41,409 bases of DNA from Verrucomicrobiota bacterium (lineage in GTDB: Bacteria > Verrucomicrobiota > Verrucomicrobiia > Limisphaerales > UBA1096), in NCBI GenBank assembly GCA_030747605.1, contig JASLKL010000004.1:1-41409 (forward strand). Direction: 5' to 3'. A model generated the notes under the pieces. It worked only from the letters and a program-made list of their open reading frames with translations, was not told the DNA's origin and did not search any database. Position 1 is the first letter of the stretch; each line of letters starts with the position of its first letter. A program made the translations under genes and the position numbers. Of the stretch, positions 18,209 to 25,297 are shown piece by piece.

Positions 18209-18691
18209 ATGAAAATACAGGTTGGAATAATTTCAGTTTCTGATCGTGCCACAAAAGGTATTTATGATGATGCAGGTGGCCCGGCGCTGAAGGATGCTGC
18301 TGGTAATTATGGGTGGATTGTCATTGCGGAGTCAGTAGTGCCAGATGAAATCGTTGATATTCAACGCGCTTTGCGTGAGTTAGTTAATAAGGGGTGTCAC
18401 ATGATTCTTACCACAGGCGGTACCGGTGTAGCAGAACGAGATGTTACGCCGGAAGCTGTTCGCGAAATGGCAATTAGAGAGTTGCCTGGTTTCGGAGAGG
18501 TGATGCGGATTGAGTCGATGAAAATTACACCCAACGCAATCCTCTCTAGAAACATGGCTGCTGTGATAGATTCAACGCTAGTAATCTGTTTGCCTGGCAA
18601 ACCAAAGGGTGCAGTAGAATGCCTCAGTTTTGTTGAAGGGGCCATCCCTCATTGTGTCAAAGTATTGCAGGAAGTGCCAACTAGCTGTTGA
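18209..18691 (+). CDS. mogA: MogA/MoaB family molybdopterin adenylyltransferase
   Basis: A 160-residue cytosolic protein of the MoCF-biosynthesis fold that adenylylates molybdopterin before metal insertion. VGIISVSDRATKGIYDDAGGPAL opens the domain, ILTTGGTGVAERDVTPEA is the molybdopterin-binding signature, and PGFGEVMRIESMKITPNAILSR followed by LPGKPKGAVECL completes the family pattern, closest to MogA. ATG 18209 is chosen; the adjacent in-frame GTG at 18206 is an alternative. It starts 11 bp after the DUF1549/DUF1553 stop, in the same direction, and converges on the amidohydrolase with a 6-bp gap. No other molybdenum cofactor gene is near, so a distant molybdoenzyme is implied. Confidence 0.9.
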   Translation: MKIQVGIISVSDRATKGIYDDAGGPALKDAAGNYGWIVIAESVVPDEIVDIQRALRELVNKGCHMILTTGGTGVAERDVTPEAVREMAIRELPGFGEVMRIESMKITPNAILSRNMAAVIDSTLVICLPGKPKGAVECLSFVEGAIPHCVKVLQEVPTSC

Positions 18692-18697
18692 TAAGCT

Positions 18698-19612
18698 TTA
18701 TTTTGGGAATCGAATAATTCGTCGGGCATTTTTGCTGAAAATTTTGTCTTGGATGGTTCGATCGGAGATTAGGCGGCGAATAATTTCAATTGTTCTAGCT
18801 CCGATGCAACTAGGTCCGCGGCCAATAAGGTCGTTGCAGTCGCTACCGTAGATTAACTTGTCTTGATTTCGCTTAATAAAATCGATGGCATGCGGCTCAT
18901 CACGGATGAGGGCATTTTGCCCTGAGTTTGCCGATAAATCTCCATACATGTTCGGATAGTCTTGTAGTAAACGATCACTGATGCCTGATGGCATCACTTT
19001 TCCTTTGGGATACATAACTGTTTGCTGATGGTCTTTGTCGATATTGCCCCACCAAGTTTGAGCATGTCCGATAAAGTTTACTTTAGGAAACTTCTCCAGG
19101 ATTTTATGAAATCGTTCTATTCCTGTATTGTAATTTCCATGCTCAAAATGCATCAATACTGGCACGTCATATTCCTGTGCCAGTTCAGAAATGCTCTCAA
19201 TATGTTTTGAGTCGCAGTTAACCCGAAATTTTTGTTCACCAATTCCAAGCGCTCCTTTTTTGAGATATGTCTCAATGGTTTCTATACACTCAGGGTGATC
19301 GGAAATTTCGTTGGCAAAATGAACATAGTTTTTTGGGTTTTTAACGACTATTTTTCGTACAGACTTATTGCCCCCGCAGATGGCTCCCAAACCGTATTTT
19401 CGGCCTGCTGGTAATAGCACCGTCCATTTGACGCCGAGTGCCTGTTGGTGGCGTAGTAAACGCATATCATTACGGCCGCTGTAATTCGTATGCTGGTGTA
19501 GGTCTATGATCTCCTGTTTATCTTTTCGGCCAAGTGCTTTAACTGATAGGGAAGAGGCTCCGATGGTTGCGCCAGTAGTTATTAAGAATTCTCTACGATT
19601 AAGCTTATTCAT
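18698..19612 (-). CDS. exported metal-dependent amidohydrolase (TIM-barrel)
   Basis: A 304-residue protein of the amidohydrolase-2 type. The N-terminus LNRREFLITTGATIG is a twin-arginine signal. The metal-binding HxH is IIDLHQHT (His39 and His41). Further barrel ligands are suggested by VLMHFEHG, VNFIGHAQ, NMYGDLSANSG and LIYGSDCND, the last holding the conserved Asp. Enzymes of this family hydrolyse or decarboxylate small cyclic or aromatic compounds, or lactones; the specific substrate cannot be told. Export through Tat suggests folding around metal in the cytoplasm before secretion. It converges with mogA and is divergent from the NtrC-type regulator, 132 bp away. Confidence 0.82.
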   Translation of the reverse strand: MNKLNRREFLITTGATIGASSLSVKALGRKDKQEIIDLHQHTNYSGRNDMRLLRHQQALGVKWTVLLPAGRKYGLGAICGGNKSVRKIVVKNPKNYVHFANEISDHPECIETIETYLKKGALGIGEQKFRVNCDSKHIESISELAQEYDVPVLMHFEHGNYNTGIERFHKILEKFPKVNFIGHAQTWWGNIDKDHQQTVMYPKGKVMPSGISDRLLQDYPNMYGDLSANSGQNALIRDEPHAIDFIKRNQDKLIYGSDCNDLIGRGPSCIGARTIEIIRRLISDRTIQDKIFSKNARRIIRFPK

Positions 19613-19688
19613 AATAGCGATCTTTGATGTCTAGTGTTGTTATCAGCCTAAGGCTTATACTTGTTAAAGCGCAATCTTTTCTGGTGGG

Positions 19689-19717
19689 TTGTGGAAATAC
19701 TAGAGAATAAGTATAAT
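19689..19717 (+). promoter_or_regulatory. sigma-70-like promoter of the NtrC-type regulator
   Basis: TTGTGG (19689-19694) and a perfect TATAAT (19712-19717) are 17 bp apart, and the ATG at 19745 lies 27 bp downstream. This placement argues against the longer reading frame starting near 19661, which would begin upstream of the promoter. Confidence 0.6.
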
Positions 19718-19744
19718 GATCAGGCCTGTTTAGACTGGCCTACA

Positions 19745-21205
19745 ATGGATAAATTACTTCTAATTGATGATGAGGATGATGTTCGCTATTCATTTAAGCG
19801 AATTTTTAGTTCTCCGGATTTGGTTTTGGAGACGGCTGCCAGTGGTGAAGAGGGAATTGAAGTTATAAAGACTTTTAAGCCAGATTTGGTGCTTATGGAT
19901 GTCCGTATGGGGGGTATCAGTGGCCTGGAGACACTACGCATAATTCGTGAGGATGATGCCAAATTGCCTATAATTATGATGACAGCATTTGGTACTACAC
20001 AGACTGCAATCGAGGCAATGAAACTTGGTGCCTACGATTACTTGCTGAAACCTTTCGATGTCCCAAAGCTTAAGCAGATCGTTAATGATGCGCTCAAGGC
20101 TGCGCGTGACATGAAACAAGTAGTTGCTTGTGAACCTTTGTTAGAATCAGAGGATTATGATATGGGCATAGTCGGTCGTAGCCAATCAATGCAGGAGGTG
20201 TTTAAAACGATTGGTCAGTTGGCAGGCTCTGATGCTACAGCCTTAATCACTGGAGAAAGTGGCACCGGTAAGGAATTGGTGGCTAGAGCGATCTATCATA
20301 ATAGTCAGCGAAACAGCCAGTCCTACCTTCCAATCAACTGTGCCGCTATTCCTGAGAACTTACTTGAAAGTGAATTATTTGGTCATGAAAAGGGGGCCTT
20401 CACTGGTGCGACCTCGCAAAGGATTGGTAAGTTTGAACAATGTCATCAAGGTACTCTTTTTCTTGATGAAATTGGTGATATGACACTTGCGACACAGGCT
20501 AAAATATTAAGGGTTTTGCAGAATGGTACTATTGAGCGTGTGGGTGGTAATAAGTCTATTAACGTTGATGTTCGTATTATTGCTGCCACCAATAAAAAGC
20601 TTGAGGAAGCAGTTGCAGAAAATGAATTTCGAGAGGATCTTTTTTATCGACTTAATGTTGTTAGAGTAAGCCTTCCTCCACTTCGGAAACGCAGTGAGGA
20701 TATTCCATTGTTAATAGATTACTTTCTTAAAGTTATCGCTGAATCTGAAGGGAGCAAAGTTAAGTCTATTCTTGAGACGGCGCAGACGGCTCTTCTAAAT
20801 TACTCATGGCCGGGCAATGTTCGCGAATTGGAAAATGTAATCCGCAGAACCATTGTAATGGCTAAGGGCGATGCTATTCGTTTAGATGATTTACCCGCAA
20901 ATGTGTATTCTAAGGATGGGATTGTCAGTTCGATTGAAAATAAAACGTTTAATCAGTCGGAACCGCCGGTATCACCTGTAGCCTCAAATGATATCAGTTC
21001 ACTTGCGGCTACTTTGTTCCAATGGGCCAAGTCTCAACCTGATTTAGCAATTTTACCTGCAGTTGAACGGGAGTTAGTTGCGCATGCTCTTCGTGAAACC
21101 AATGGAAATCAGGTGCAGGCATCAAAACTTCTTGGGATAACCCGTGCCACTCTCCGAAATCGAATCGATAAATTTGGGATCAAGCAGGCTGTTTCTGTTC
21201 AGTAA
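19745..21205 (+). CDS. NtrC-family sigma-54-dependent response regulator
   Basis: A 486-residue three-domain regulator. The receiver domain has DDEDD (8-12), the phosphoacceptor Asp52 in LVLMDVRMGG and Lys102 in LLKPFDV. The AAA+ domain has Walker A GESGTGKE (170-177), the sigma-54-contacting GAFTGA loop (217-222) and Walker B LFLDEIG (238-243), then the arginine-rich FREDLFYRLNVV and SWPGNVRELENV. The C-terminal Fis-type helix-turn-helix is GNQVQASKLLGITRATLRNRI. It should activate sigma-54 promoters when phosphorylated. No histidine kinase gene lies next to it, so the partner is elsewhere. The start at 19745 fits the receiver domain and the upstream promoter. It converges on the DUF4149 gene with a 21-bp gap. 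Confidence 0.93.
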   Translation: MDKLLLIDDEDDVRYSFKRIFSSPDLVLETAASGEEGIEVIKTFKPDLVLMDVRMGGISGLETLRIIREDDAKLPIIMMTAFGTTQTAIEAMKLGAYDYLLKPFDVPKLKQIVNDALKAARDMKQVVACEPLLESEDYDMGIVGRSQSMQEVFKTIGQLAGSDATALITGESGTGKELVARAIYHNSQRNSQSYLPINCAAIPENLLESELFGHEKGAFTGATSQRIGKFEQCHQGTLFLDEIGDMTLATQAKILRVLQNGTIERVGGNKSINVDVRIIAATNKKLEEAVAENEFREDLFYRLNVVRVSLPPLRKRSEDIPLLIDYFLKVIAESEGSKVKSILETAQTALLNYSWPGNVRELENVIRRTIVMAKGDAIRLDDLPANVYSKDGIVSSIENKTFNQSEPPVSPVASNDISSLAATLFQWAKSQPDLAILPAVERELVAHALRETNGNQVQASKLLGITRATLRNRIDKFGIKQAVSVQ

Positions 21206-21226
21206 AGAACTGAAGAAGCTTGTCAG

Positions 21227-21808
21227 CTATTGGGAAAAAAGATTTCGTTTCTTTTGCGAGTAAGTTTGCAAGTGGCTAGAGTTAGAAGGATAAATCAATT
21301 TCCAAAAATGATAAGTCAACATGATGAGCATAATTAGATTTACGGTTTGAGAGATGCCGTGCCATATGCTGAATTTCAGTTTTGCATTCTGCCTTATCTC
21401 CTTTGAGTAAGGTTTGGATTCAATCATTGGAGGATCACCTTCAGTCTTGATTTGGAACTGGTACTTTTGCTGATGCCAAACATTTAGATTAGGGCTAATC
21501 AATTTCCCGCCGAGTAATGCCAACAATAGCAGGATTCCAATATAACTAACCGGTCTTTTAGGGAAGGCGTCTTGCTTAATGAACCATTCAAGTAAGAGAT
21601 GTGATATAGCGAGGATTCCGCAAATATAGTGAAGCAGAAAAAAACGCTCTAACATTGCTTGGGCGATAAGGCCGTTGTATGGAGGTGGTGTAAATTGTGT
21701 TACTTCAGGGCTAAAAAAAACCTTTCCAGCCAGAAATGAAAAGAAAACGGATCCGCCCGTCCATACAGCAATATTGAAAATACCTATGAATCGGATAAAT
21801 CCCGCCAC
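21227..21808 (-). CDS. DUF4149 family integral membrane protein
   Basis: A 193-residue membrane protein with four hydrophobic segments (about residues 5-28, 55-75, 86-104 and 148-168). FIRFIGIFNIAVWTGGSVFFSF with a following AQAMLERFFLLHY resembles the DUF4149/TMEM205-like pattern (W-x-G and a mid-protein F-x-x-(Y/L)-H/Y motif). The function of that family is unknown. The start is GTG 21808; an in-frame stop lies a few codons upstream, and no ATG is available. It converges with the NtrC-type gene and is divergent from the DUF6807 gene. Confidence 0.65.
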   Translation of the reverse strand: MAGFIRFIGIFNIAVWTGGSVFFSFLAGKVFFSPEVTQFTPPPYNGLIAQAMLERFFLLHYICGILAISHLLLEWFIKQDAFPKRPVSYIGILLLLALLGGKLISPNLNVWHQQKYQFQIKTEGDPPMIESKPYSKEIRQNAKLKFSIWHGISQTVNLIMLIMLTYHFWKLIYPSNSSHLQTYSQKKRNLFSQ

Positions 21809-21883
21809 ACGCCGATTTAACGAGACTAGTCCTCATATGCCAAGCGTGGTTTCTCTTCATTTTGCGAAGTTGTGGGTTTTCCG

Positions 21884-21912
21884 TTGACCCAGAGCATTGG
21901 CAATTCTAACTT
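21884..21912 (+). promoter_or_regulatory. candidate promoter of the DUF6807 gene
   Basis: TTGACC (five of six to the -35 consensus) and TAACTT (three of six to -10) are 17 bp apart. The ATG at 21921 follows the -10-like box by 8 nt, so the mRNA would be leaderless or carry only a few leader bases. Confidence 0.35.
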
Positions 21913-21920
21913 TCTCAGTG

Positions 21921-22916
21921 ATGAAATCACGTTTCTTATTGTCTGTTTTTGCAGGATTGGTGGTATTTGGTCAGTTGAAGTTGAATGCGCAGGAGGGGGC
22001 GTTTGAAGTCAAGAAGGACGGTGACAAATATCGTATTGAGATCGATGGGAAACTATTCACTGAGTATATTACCAAAGGATACAACAAGCCGGTGCTTTAT
22101 CCTGTTATAGGCCCGCATGGTGTCAGTATGACTCGGAATTATCCTTTTAAGACAGTAAAAGGTGAGGCGACTGATCATGTTCATCATGCCTCACTTTGGT
22201 TTACTCACGGTGAGGTGAATGGGATCAGTTTTTGGCATAACGGAGAAAAGACTGGTAAAATTATTCCTACCGAAGTGGTTCGAGCCAAGGGTGGTCGTTT
22301 TGCTTCAATTGTTACAAAAAATAATTGGAATGGACCCGATGGAAAGACTATATGCACCGATCGCACTTCCATCAGTTTTTTTAAGACGGCTAAAGGGACT
22401 ATGATCTCCTATGGCGTGACTGTTCATGCTTCAGAAGGAGACGTTAAATTTGGTGATACAAAGGAAGGCTCAATGGGGATTCGTACTCATCCCAATCTTC
22501 GATTGAGCAATGGCAAGGGAGTGACTACTGCCAACGGAAAAGCTTTGAACAGTGCTGGGCATAAGGATAAGCAACTGTGGGGCAAAAGAGCTAAGTGGGT
22601 AGATTATTGGGGCAAGATTGACGATCATACTGTTGGTGTGGCGATTTTTGATCATCCAAACAACCCGCGTCATCCTACTTGGTGGCACGCCAGAGACTAT
22701 GGATTAATAGCTGCCAACCCGTTTGGTATACATAACTTCGAGGGTAAGAAAAAAGGGGTTGGCGATATGACAATCAAGAAGGGTGAAAAACTGTCGTTTC
22801 TCTATGCTTTTCTTTTTCATGAAGGAGATGCGGAGTCTGCCGGTATTGCTGAGACCTACGATCGTTGGGTGGAGGCCGTAGCCAATATGAGGGCTCGTGC
22901 TGGAGGTAATAATTAG
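21921..22916 (+). CDS. DUF6807 (PmoA-like) family secreted protein
   Basis: A 331-residue protein with an N-terminal signal peptide (about residues 1-22). It fits the DUF6807 family, often annotated 'PmoA family' although it is not a methane monooxygenase subunit. Recognisable parts are TKGYNKPVLYPVIGPHGVSMTRNYP, DHVHHASLWFTHGEVNG with its histidine pair, DRTSISFF, SMGIRTHPNLRL, and VAIFDHPNNPRHPTWWHARDYGLIAANPFG. The conserved histidines suggest a metal or sugar site. These proteins occur with sugar-degrading genes in Planctomycetes, Verrucomicrobia and Bacteroidetes, but the activity is unknown to me. ATG 21921 is preferred over TTG 21897 because it begins the signal peptide directly. Confidence 0.82.
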   Translation: MKSRFLLSVFAGLVVFGQLKLNAQEGAFEVKKDGDKYRIEIDGKLFTEYITKGYNKPVLYPVIGPHGVSMTRNYPFKTVKGEATDHVHHASLWFTHGEVNGISFWHNGEKTGKIIPTEVVRAKGGRFASIVTKNNWNGPDGKTICTDRTSISFFKTAKGTMISYGVTVHASEGDVKFGDTKEGSMGIRTHPNLRLSNGKGVTTANGKALNSAGHKDKQLWGKRAKWVDYWGKIDDHTVGVAIFDHPNNPRHPTWWHARDYGLIAANPFGIHNFEGKKKGVGDMTIKKGEKLSFLYAFLFHEGDAESAGIAETYDRWVEAVANMRARAGGNN

Positions 22917-23021
22917 AGCAAAAACATTGATCTTATTTCGTGTAGTTAAATTCATTTAGATTTTCTTCAAGTGAATAACTTGGTCTGTTATTCTGTTTGA
23001 TATTGTCCTATTTTTTGTCGA

Positions 23022-23882
23022 ATGTCTGGTGCTTATAGCCAACTTCTTGAGGCCACTATTGGTTACCTTGAGTCCCTAAAGCAGAAAGGGGTTCGTTATG
23101 TGGATGTTTCACCGGAATCAGTCAATGCTCTGATTGAGCCGGTTTTACGGGAAGTGGGTTCTTCAGAAGGTGGAACACAGATCACATCGCAGGCAGTTAT
23201 TCAATCGAGTCGGGCAGATGGACCAAGTGTTTATGATTCTCAGAGACTTTCATCCGCGGATAAGGTTTCAGCAATGGATCAATTACGGGACGAGATATCG
23301 TCTTTAAAAAAGAGCCCTGAATTATTGGCTTCTGGTGCAAAATTGGTCTTTGGGGTAGGGACTGTTGATGCTGACCTAATGTTTGTGGGTGAGGCTCCAG
23401 GAGAGGATGAGGATCGTGAAGGAGAGCCATTTGTTGGGAAGGCCGGTCAGCTGTTGATGAAAATCATTCAAGCTACAGGTCTCGATCGTGAAAAGGTTTA
23501 TATTGCCAATGTGCTAAAATATAGACCTGACACTCCAGGTAAATCTTTTGGTAATCGCAAGCCTCGACCAGATGAAATCGAAAGTTGGTTTCCTTTTTTG
23601 ATGCGACAGATTGAAATCATTCAACCAAAAATAATAGTTGGGTTGGGGGCGACAGCTGTAGAGGGTTTGCTTGGCCATATGTCAACTGGCATCACTCGGC
23701 TCCGTGGTAACTGGCAGTCTTATCGGAGTGTGCCTGTAATGCCTACATTTCATCCTTCCTATCTTTTACGAAATCAATCCTGGGCTGTAAAACGTCAGGT
23801 TTGGGAGGACATGATGCAGGTTATGGAGCGACTTAATATGCCTATTAGTCAGAAACAAAGGGGATTCTTTCTTCGAAGATAG
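23022..23882 (+). CDS. uracil-DNA glycosylase, family 4-like, without iron-sulfur cysteines
   Basis: A 286-residue protein of the uracil-DNA glycosylase superfamily. Motif A is GEAPGEDEDREGEPFVGKAG (residues 123-142), exactly the family 4 pattern, and motif B is HPSYLLR (244-250). It should remove uracil from DNA at the start of base excision repair. Family 4 enzymes bind a 4Fe-4S cluster through four cysteines, but this protein contains no cysteine at all: the usual K-C-R-P-P is KYRPD (Tyr167) and the later cysteine position is Trp189. An extra N-terminal region of about 100 residues (1-105), helical and polar, replaces the short CxxC-bearing N-terminus. The fold call is sure; catalytic activity is inferred. 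Confidence 0.88.
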   Translation: MSGAYSQLLEATIGYLESLKQKGVRYVDVSPESVNALIEPVLREVGSSEGGTQITSQAVIQSSRADGPSVYDSQRLSSADKVSAMDQLRDEISSLKKSPELLASGAKLVFGVGTVDADLMFVGEAPGEDEDREGEPFVGKAGQLLMKIIQATGLDREKVYIANVLKYRPDTPGKSFGNRKPRPDEIESWFPFLMRQIEIIQPKIIVGLGATAVEGLLGHMSTGITRLRGNWQSYRSVPVMPTFHPSYLLRNQSWAVKRQVWEDMMQVMERLNMPISQKQRGFFLRR

Positions 23883-23897
23883 AATATCATAAACAAA

Positions 23898-23930
23898 CGC
23901 AGCCGGCGTCCTAAGGAGCAACCGGCTGCG
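23898..23930 (+). terminator. hairpin terminator after the uracil-DNA glycosylase gene
   Basis: CGCAGCCGG (23898-23906) and CCGGCTGCG (23922-23930) form a perfect 9-bp GC-rich stem with a 15-nt loop, starting 15 bp after the stop codon. The downstream bases are only moderately T-rich (GTTCTATTTATGTTTT), so termination may be partial. The dyad would also act on minus-strand transcripts. Confidence 0.5.
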
Positions 23931-23957
23931 AGTCAGTTCTATTTATGTTTTCCAAAC

Positions 23958-23971
23958 CGGGCCTTCGCCCG
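23958..23971 (-). terminator. hairpin after the 86-residue gene
   Basis: CGGGC-CTTC-GCCCG is a perfect 5-bp stem with a tetraloop, 3 bp beyond the stop codon of the minus-strand gene at 23975. The following minus-strand bases GTTTGGAAAAC are not a good U-tract, so it may be a stabilising 3' hairpin rather than a terminator. Confidence 0.35.
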
Positions 23972-23974
23972 TGC

Positions 23975-24235
23975 TTACAAGGAGAGAGTCTCCTCGTTGA
24001 TTCGATTATACGAATCGAGTTGTGGCGCGGATGCGCCTGCCTGATCGGCATTCGATAGATCCAGAATGCTATTCAGATCTTCACGTACCGTCACTCGACC
24101 CCATCGGGTCTGGATAACGGATGTGTCACCTACCGGTTCAACGGAGATGACCGTGTCGAGGTTGAAAAGCACCTTTGAATCTTCTTCAGCATAACCGTTG
24201 GGCGATGCCTGAGTTAGTTTTACGAAGTGTGCCAT
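23975..24235 (-). CDS. small conserved-looking protein, FlbD-like pattern, function unknown
   Basis: An 86-residue protein that I do not recognise with confidence. Residues 1-58 alternate hydrophobic and polar positions like a small beta domain: HFVKLTQ, KVLFNLDTVISVEPVGD, TSVIQTRWGRVTVREDLNSIL. The order (strand, 'FNLDTVISVE', 'T-x-I-x-T', 'GRVTVRE') recalls the FlbD family, but no flagellar gene is nearby and the similarity is weak. The last 25 residues are polar and probably disordered. The ATG at 24235 has no Shine-Dalgarno motif and a 167-bp upstream gap of its own, so it probably has its own promoter. Its coding sequence is unusually rich in perfect hairpins and more GC-rich than its surroundings. 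Gene reality is supported by the regular amino-acid pattern. Confidence 0.65.
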   Translation of the reverse strand: MAHFVKLTQASPNGYAEEDSKVLFNLDTVISVEPVGDTSVIQTRWGRVTVREDLNSILDLSNADQAGASAPQLDSYNRINEETLSL

Positions 24236-24333
24236 TTCTGTTTATTTCGTTAAGTCAGTTGTACTTACAACCGACCACAATCTAATTAATGCACAAGACG
24301 GCGAGTTTTACAATGATTTTTTCTGTGACGAAT

Positions 24334-24348
24334 TTGTGACACTCACAA
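24334..24348. promoter_or_regulatory. perfect palindrome upstream of the 86-residue gene, possible operator
   Basis: TTGTGA-CAC-TCACAA is an exact 6-bp dyad 99 bp before the start of the small minus-strand gene and 54 bp after the stop of the methyltransferase gene. The half-site resembles TGTGA of Crp/Fnr-type sites, but the 3-bp spacing is not the usual 6. A second dyad, GTTGT-actt-ACAAC (24258-24271), sits in the leader 23 bp before the start codon. Either could be an operator or an mRNA hairpin; nothing more is supported. Confidence 0.35.
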
Positions 24349-24402
24349 GGAGTATGAAAATCCATCCAGATTCGTAATCTTTAGTAATTTTACTTCGGGC
24401 GA

Positions 24403-25215
24403 TTAAGGAATCCTCGGCTCGTTAGTATTTGTCTTGGCGGTCGATTGAGGCCCAGTCTTTTTGAAGATAATGATGTGTTGTCGAGGAAGTACAGAAATCG
24501 TCTCAACCCATTCAAGTGGGTGAGGTGATGCTTCCTTGAGTACCTGTAACTGGGACATTTTGTGTAACAATTTTATCGGTACTTTGGGGTCCTCCATACG
24601 GTATTCGACAAAGGCGATTCTTCCACCAGTCTTGAGGGCATTACATATATTCTGCATCATTTCATATGGATGCGAAAACTCGTGGTATACATCAACCATC
24701 AAGGCTAAATCGATTGTATTAGCTGGGAGATTAGGATTTGAAATTGTTCCAAGCACTCCTTCAACGTTTTTTATTCCAGCATTTTTCAGGTTGCGCGCGA
24801 GTAGATCGAGCATTTCCTGCTGAATGTCGACTCCGTAAACGGTTCCCTTTGGTCCTATTATGCGGGAGATTCGTCGGGCAAAATAACCGGTGCCTACTCC
24901 GATATCGGCCACCTTGTCACCGGCCCTGAGCTTGAGTGCCTTGATTAGGGTTTGTGGTCGCTCCTCGACTTCGCGTGAAGAACGTTCAAGCCAGCCAGCG
25001 CCTAGATGGCCCATTACATGTGCTATTTCGCGTCCCATGTAGAACTTCCCGATGCCATCTCGACTATGTTGTAGGCGATAGGAGTAACGCGAATTATCAG
25101 GATCAACACGGTCACCTTTTGCTTTTGTTCGCGTATTTTGACTAAGTGCCGTTGATTTCTGGCCAAGCGCGATAAGCGTTGTTGCCAAGGTTAAGAGTAA
25201 TAACTTGCGGTTCAT
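24403..25215 (-). CDS. class I SAM methyltransferase with N-terminal signal peptide
   Basis: A 270-residue protein. Residues 1-24 form a signal peptide: basic MNRK, then a leucine/threonine hydrophobic stretch ending near ALSQ. A conserved-looking segment GKFYMGREIAHVMGHLGAGWLER precedes the methyltransferase fold, which has motif I KVADIGVGTGYFARRI (101-116), VYGVDIQQEML, LALMVDVYHEFSHPYEMM and LKTGGRIAFVEYR. SAM is normally cytosolic, so export of this enzyme is puzzling, though similar exported methyltransferase-like proteins are frequent in Planctomycetes. It may bind SAM only weakly, act at the membrane while anchored, or use an unusual ligand. It is divergent from the glyoxalase gene and 167 bp before the small gene on the same strand. 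Confidence 0.82.
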   Translation of the reverse strand: MNRKLLLLTLATTLIALGQKSTALSQNTRTKAKGDRVDPDNSRYSYRLQHSRDGIGKFYMGREIAHVMGHLGAGWLERSSREVEERPQTLIKALKLRAGDKVADIGVGTGYFARRISRIIGPKGTVYGVDIQQEMLDLLARNLKNAGIKNVEGVLGTISNPNLPANTIDLALMVDVYHEFSHPYEMMQNICNALKTGGRIAFVEYRMEDPKVPIKLLHKMSQLQVLKEASPHPLEWVETISVLPRQHIIIFKKTGPQSTAKTNTNEPRIP

Positions 25216-25260
25216 GTGTGCAAACTACTCTTGGTTAGGCATGAATACAAGATGCTGCGC

Positions 25261-25289
25261 TTGGCGCGGCAAAGCCCTCTTGGTATTGT
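25261..25289 (+). promoter_or_regulatory. candidate promoter of the glyoxalase gene
   Basis: TTGGCG and TATTGT (four of six to TATAAT) are exactly 17 bp apart. Eight pyrimidine-rich bases (CTTTGCCT) separate the -10-like box from the ATG at 25298, again predicting a leaderless or very short-leader mRNA. Confidence 0.4.
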
Positions 25290-25297
25290 CTTTGCCT

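Larger units (their letters stand above)
23898..24110. repeat. cluster of perfect short inverted repeats
   Basis: Besides the two hairpins after the facing genes, the 3' half of the small minus-strand gene holds GGAGA-gag-TCTCC (23981-23993), GATTCG-attata-CGAATC (23999-24016), GGCGC-ggat-GCGCC (24024-24037), TGCC-tgatc-GGCA (24038-24050) and GACCC-catc-GGGTC (24097-24110). All arms are exact and all loops are 3-6 nt. Both the noncoding gap and codons are used. RNA from either strand could fold into a row of stem-loops. Confidence 0.6.

Noticed and set aside
23975-24235. Flagellar FlbD gene
   Set aside because: The resemblance is limited to a strand pattern, no flagellar or motility genes are in the window, and the tail does not fit.
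24334-24348. Crp/Fnr-type binding site at TTGTGA-CAC-TCACAA
   Set aside because: The half-sites are right but the 3-bp spacing differs from the 6-bp spacing of such sites, so only a generic palindrome is reported.
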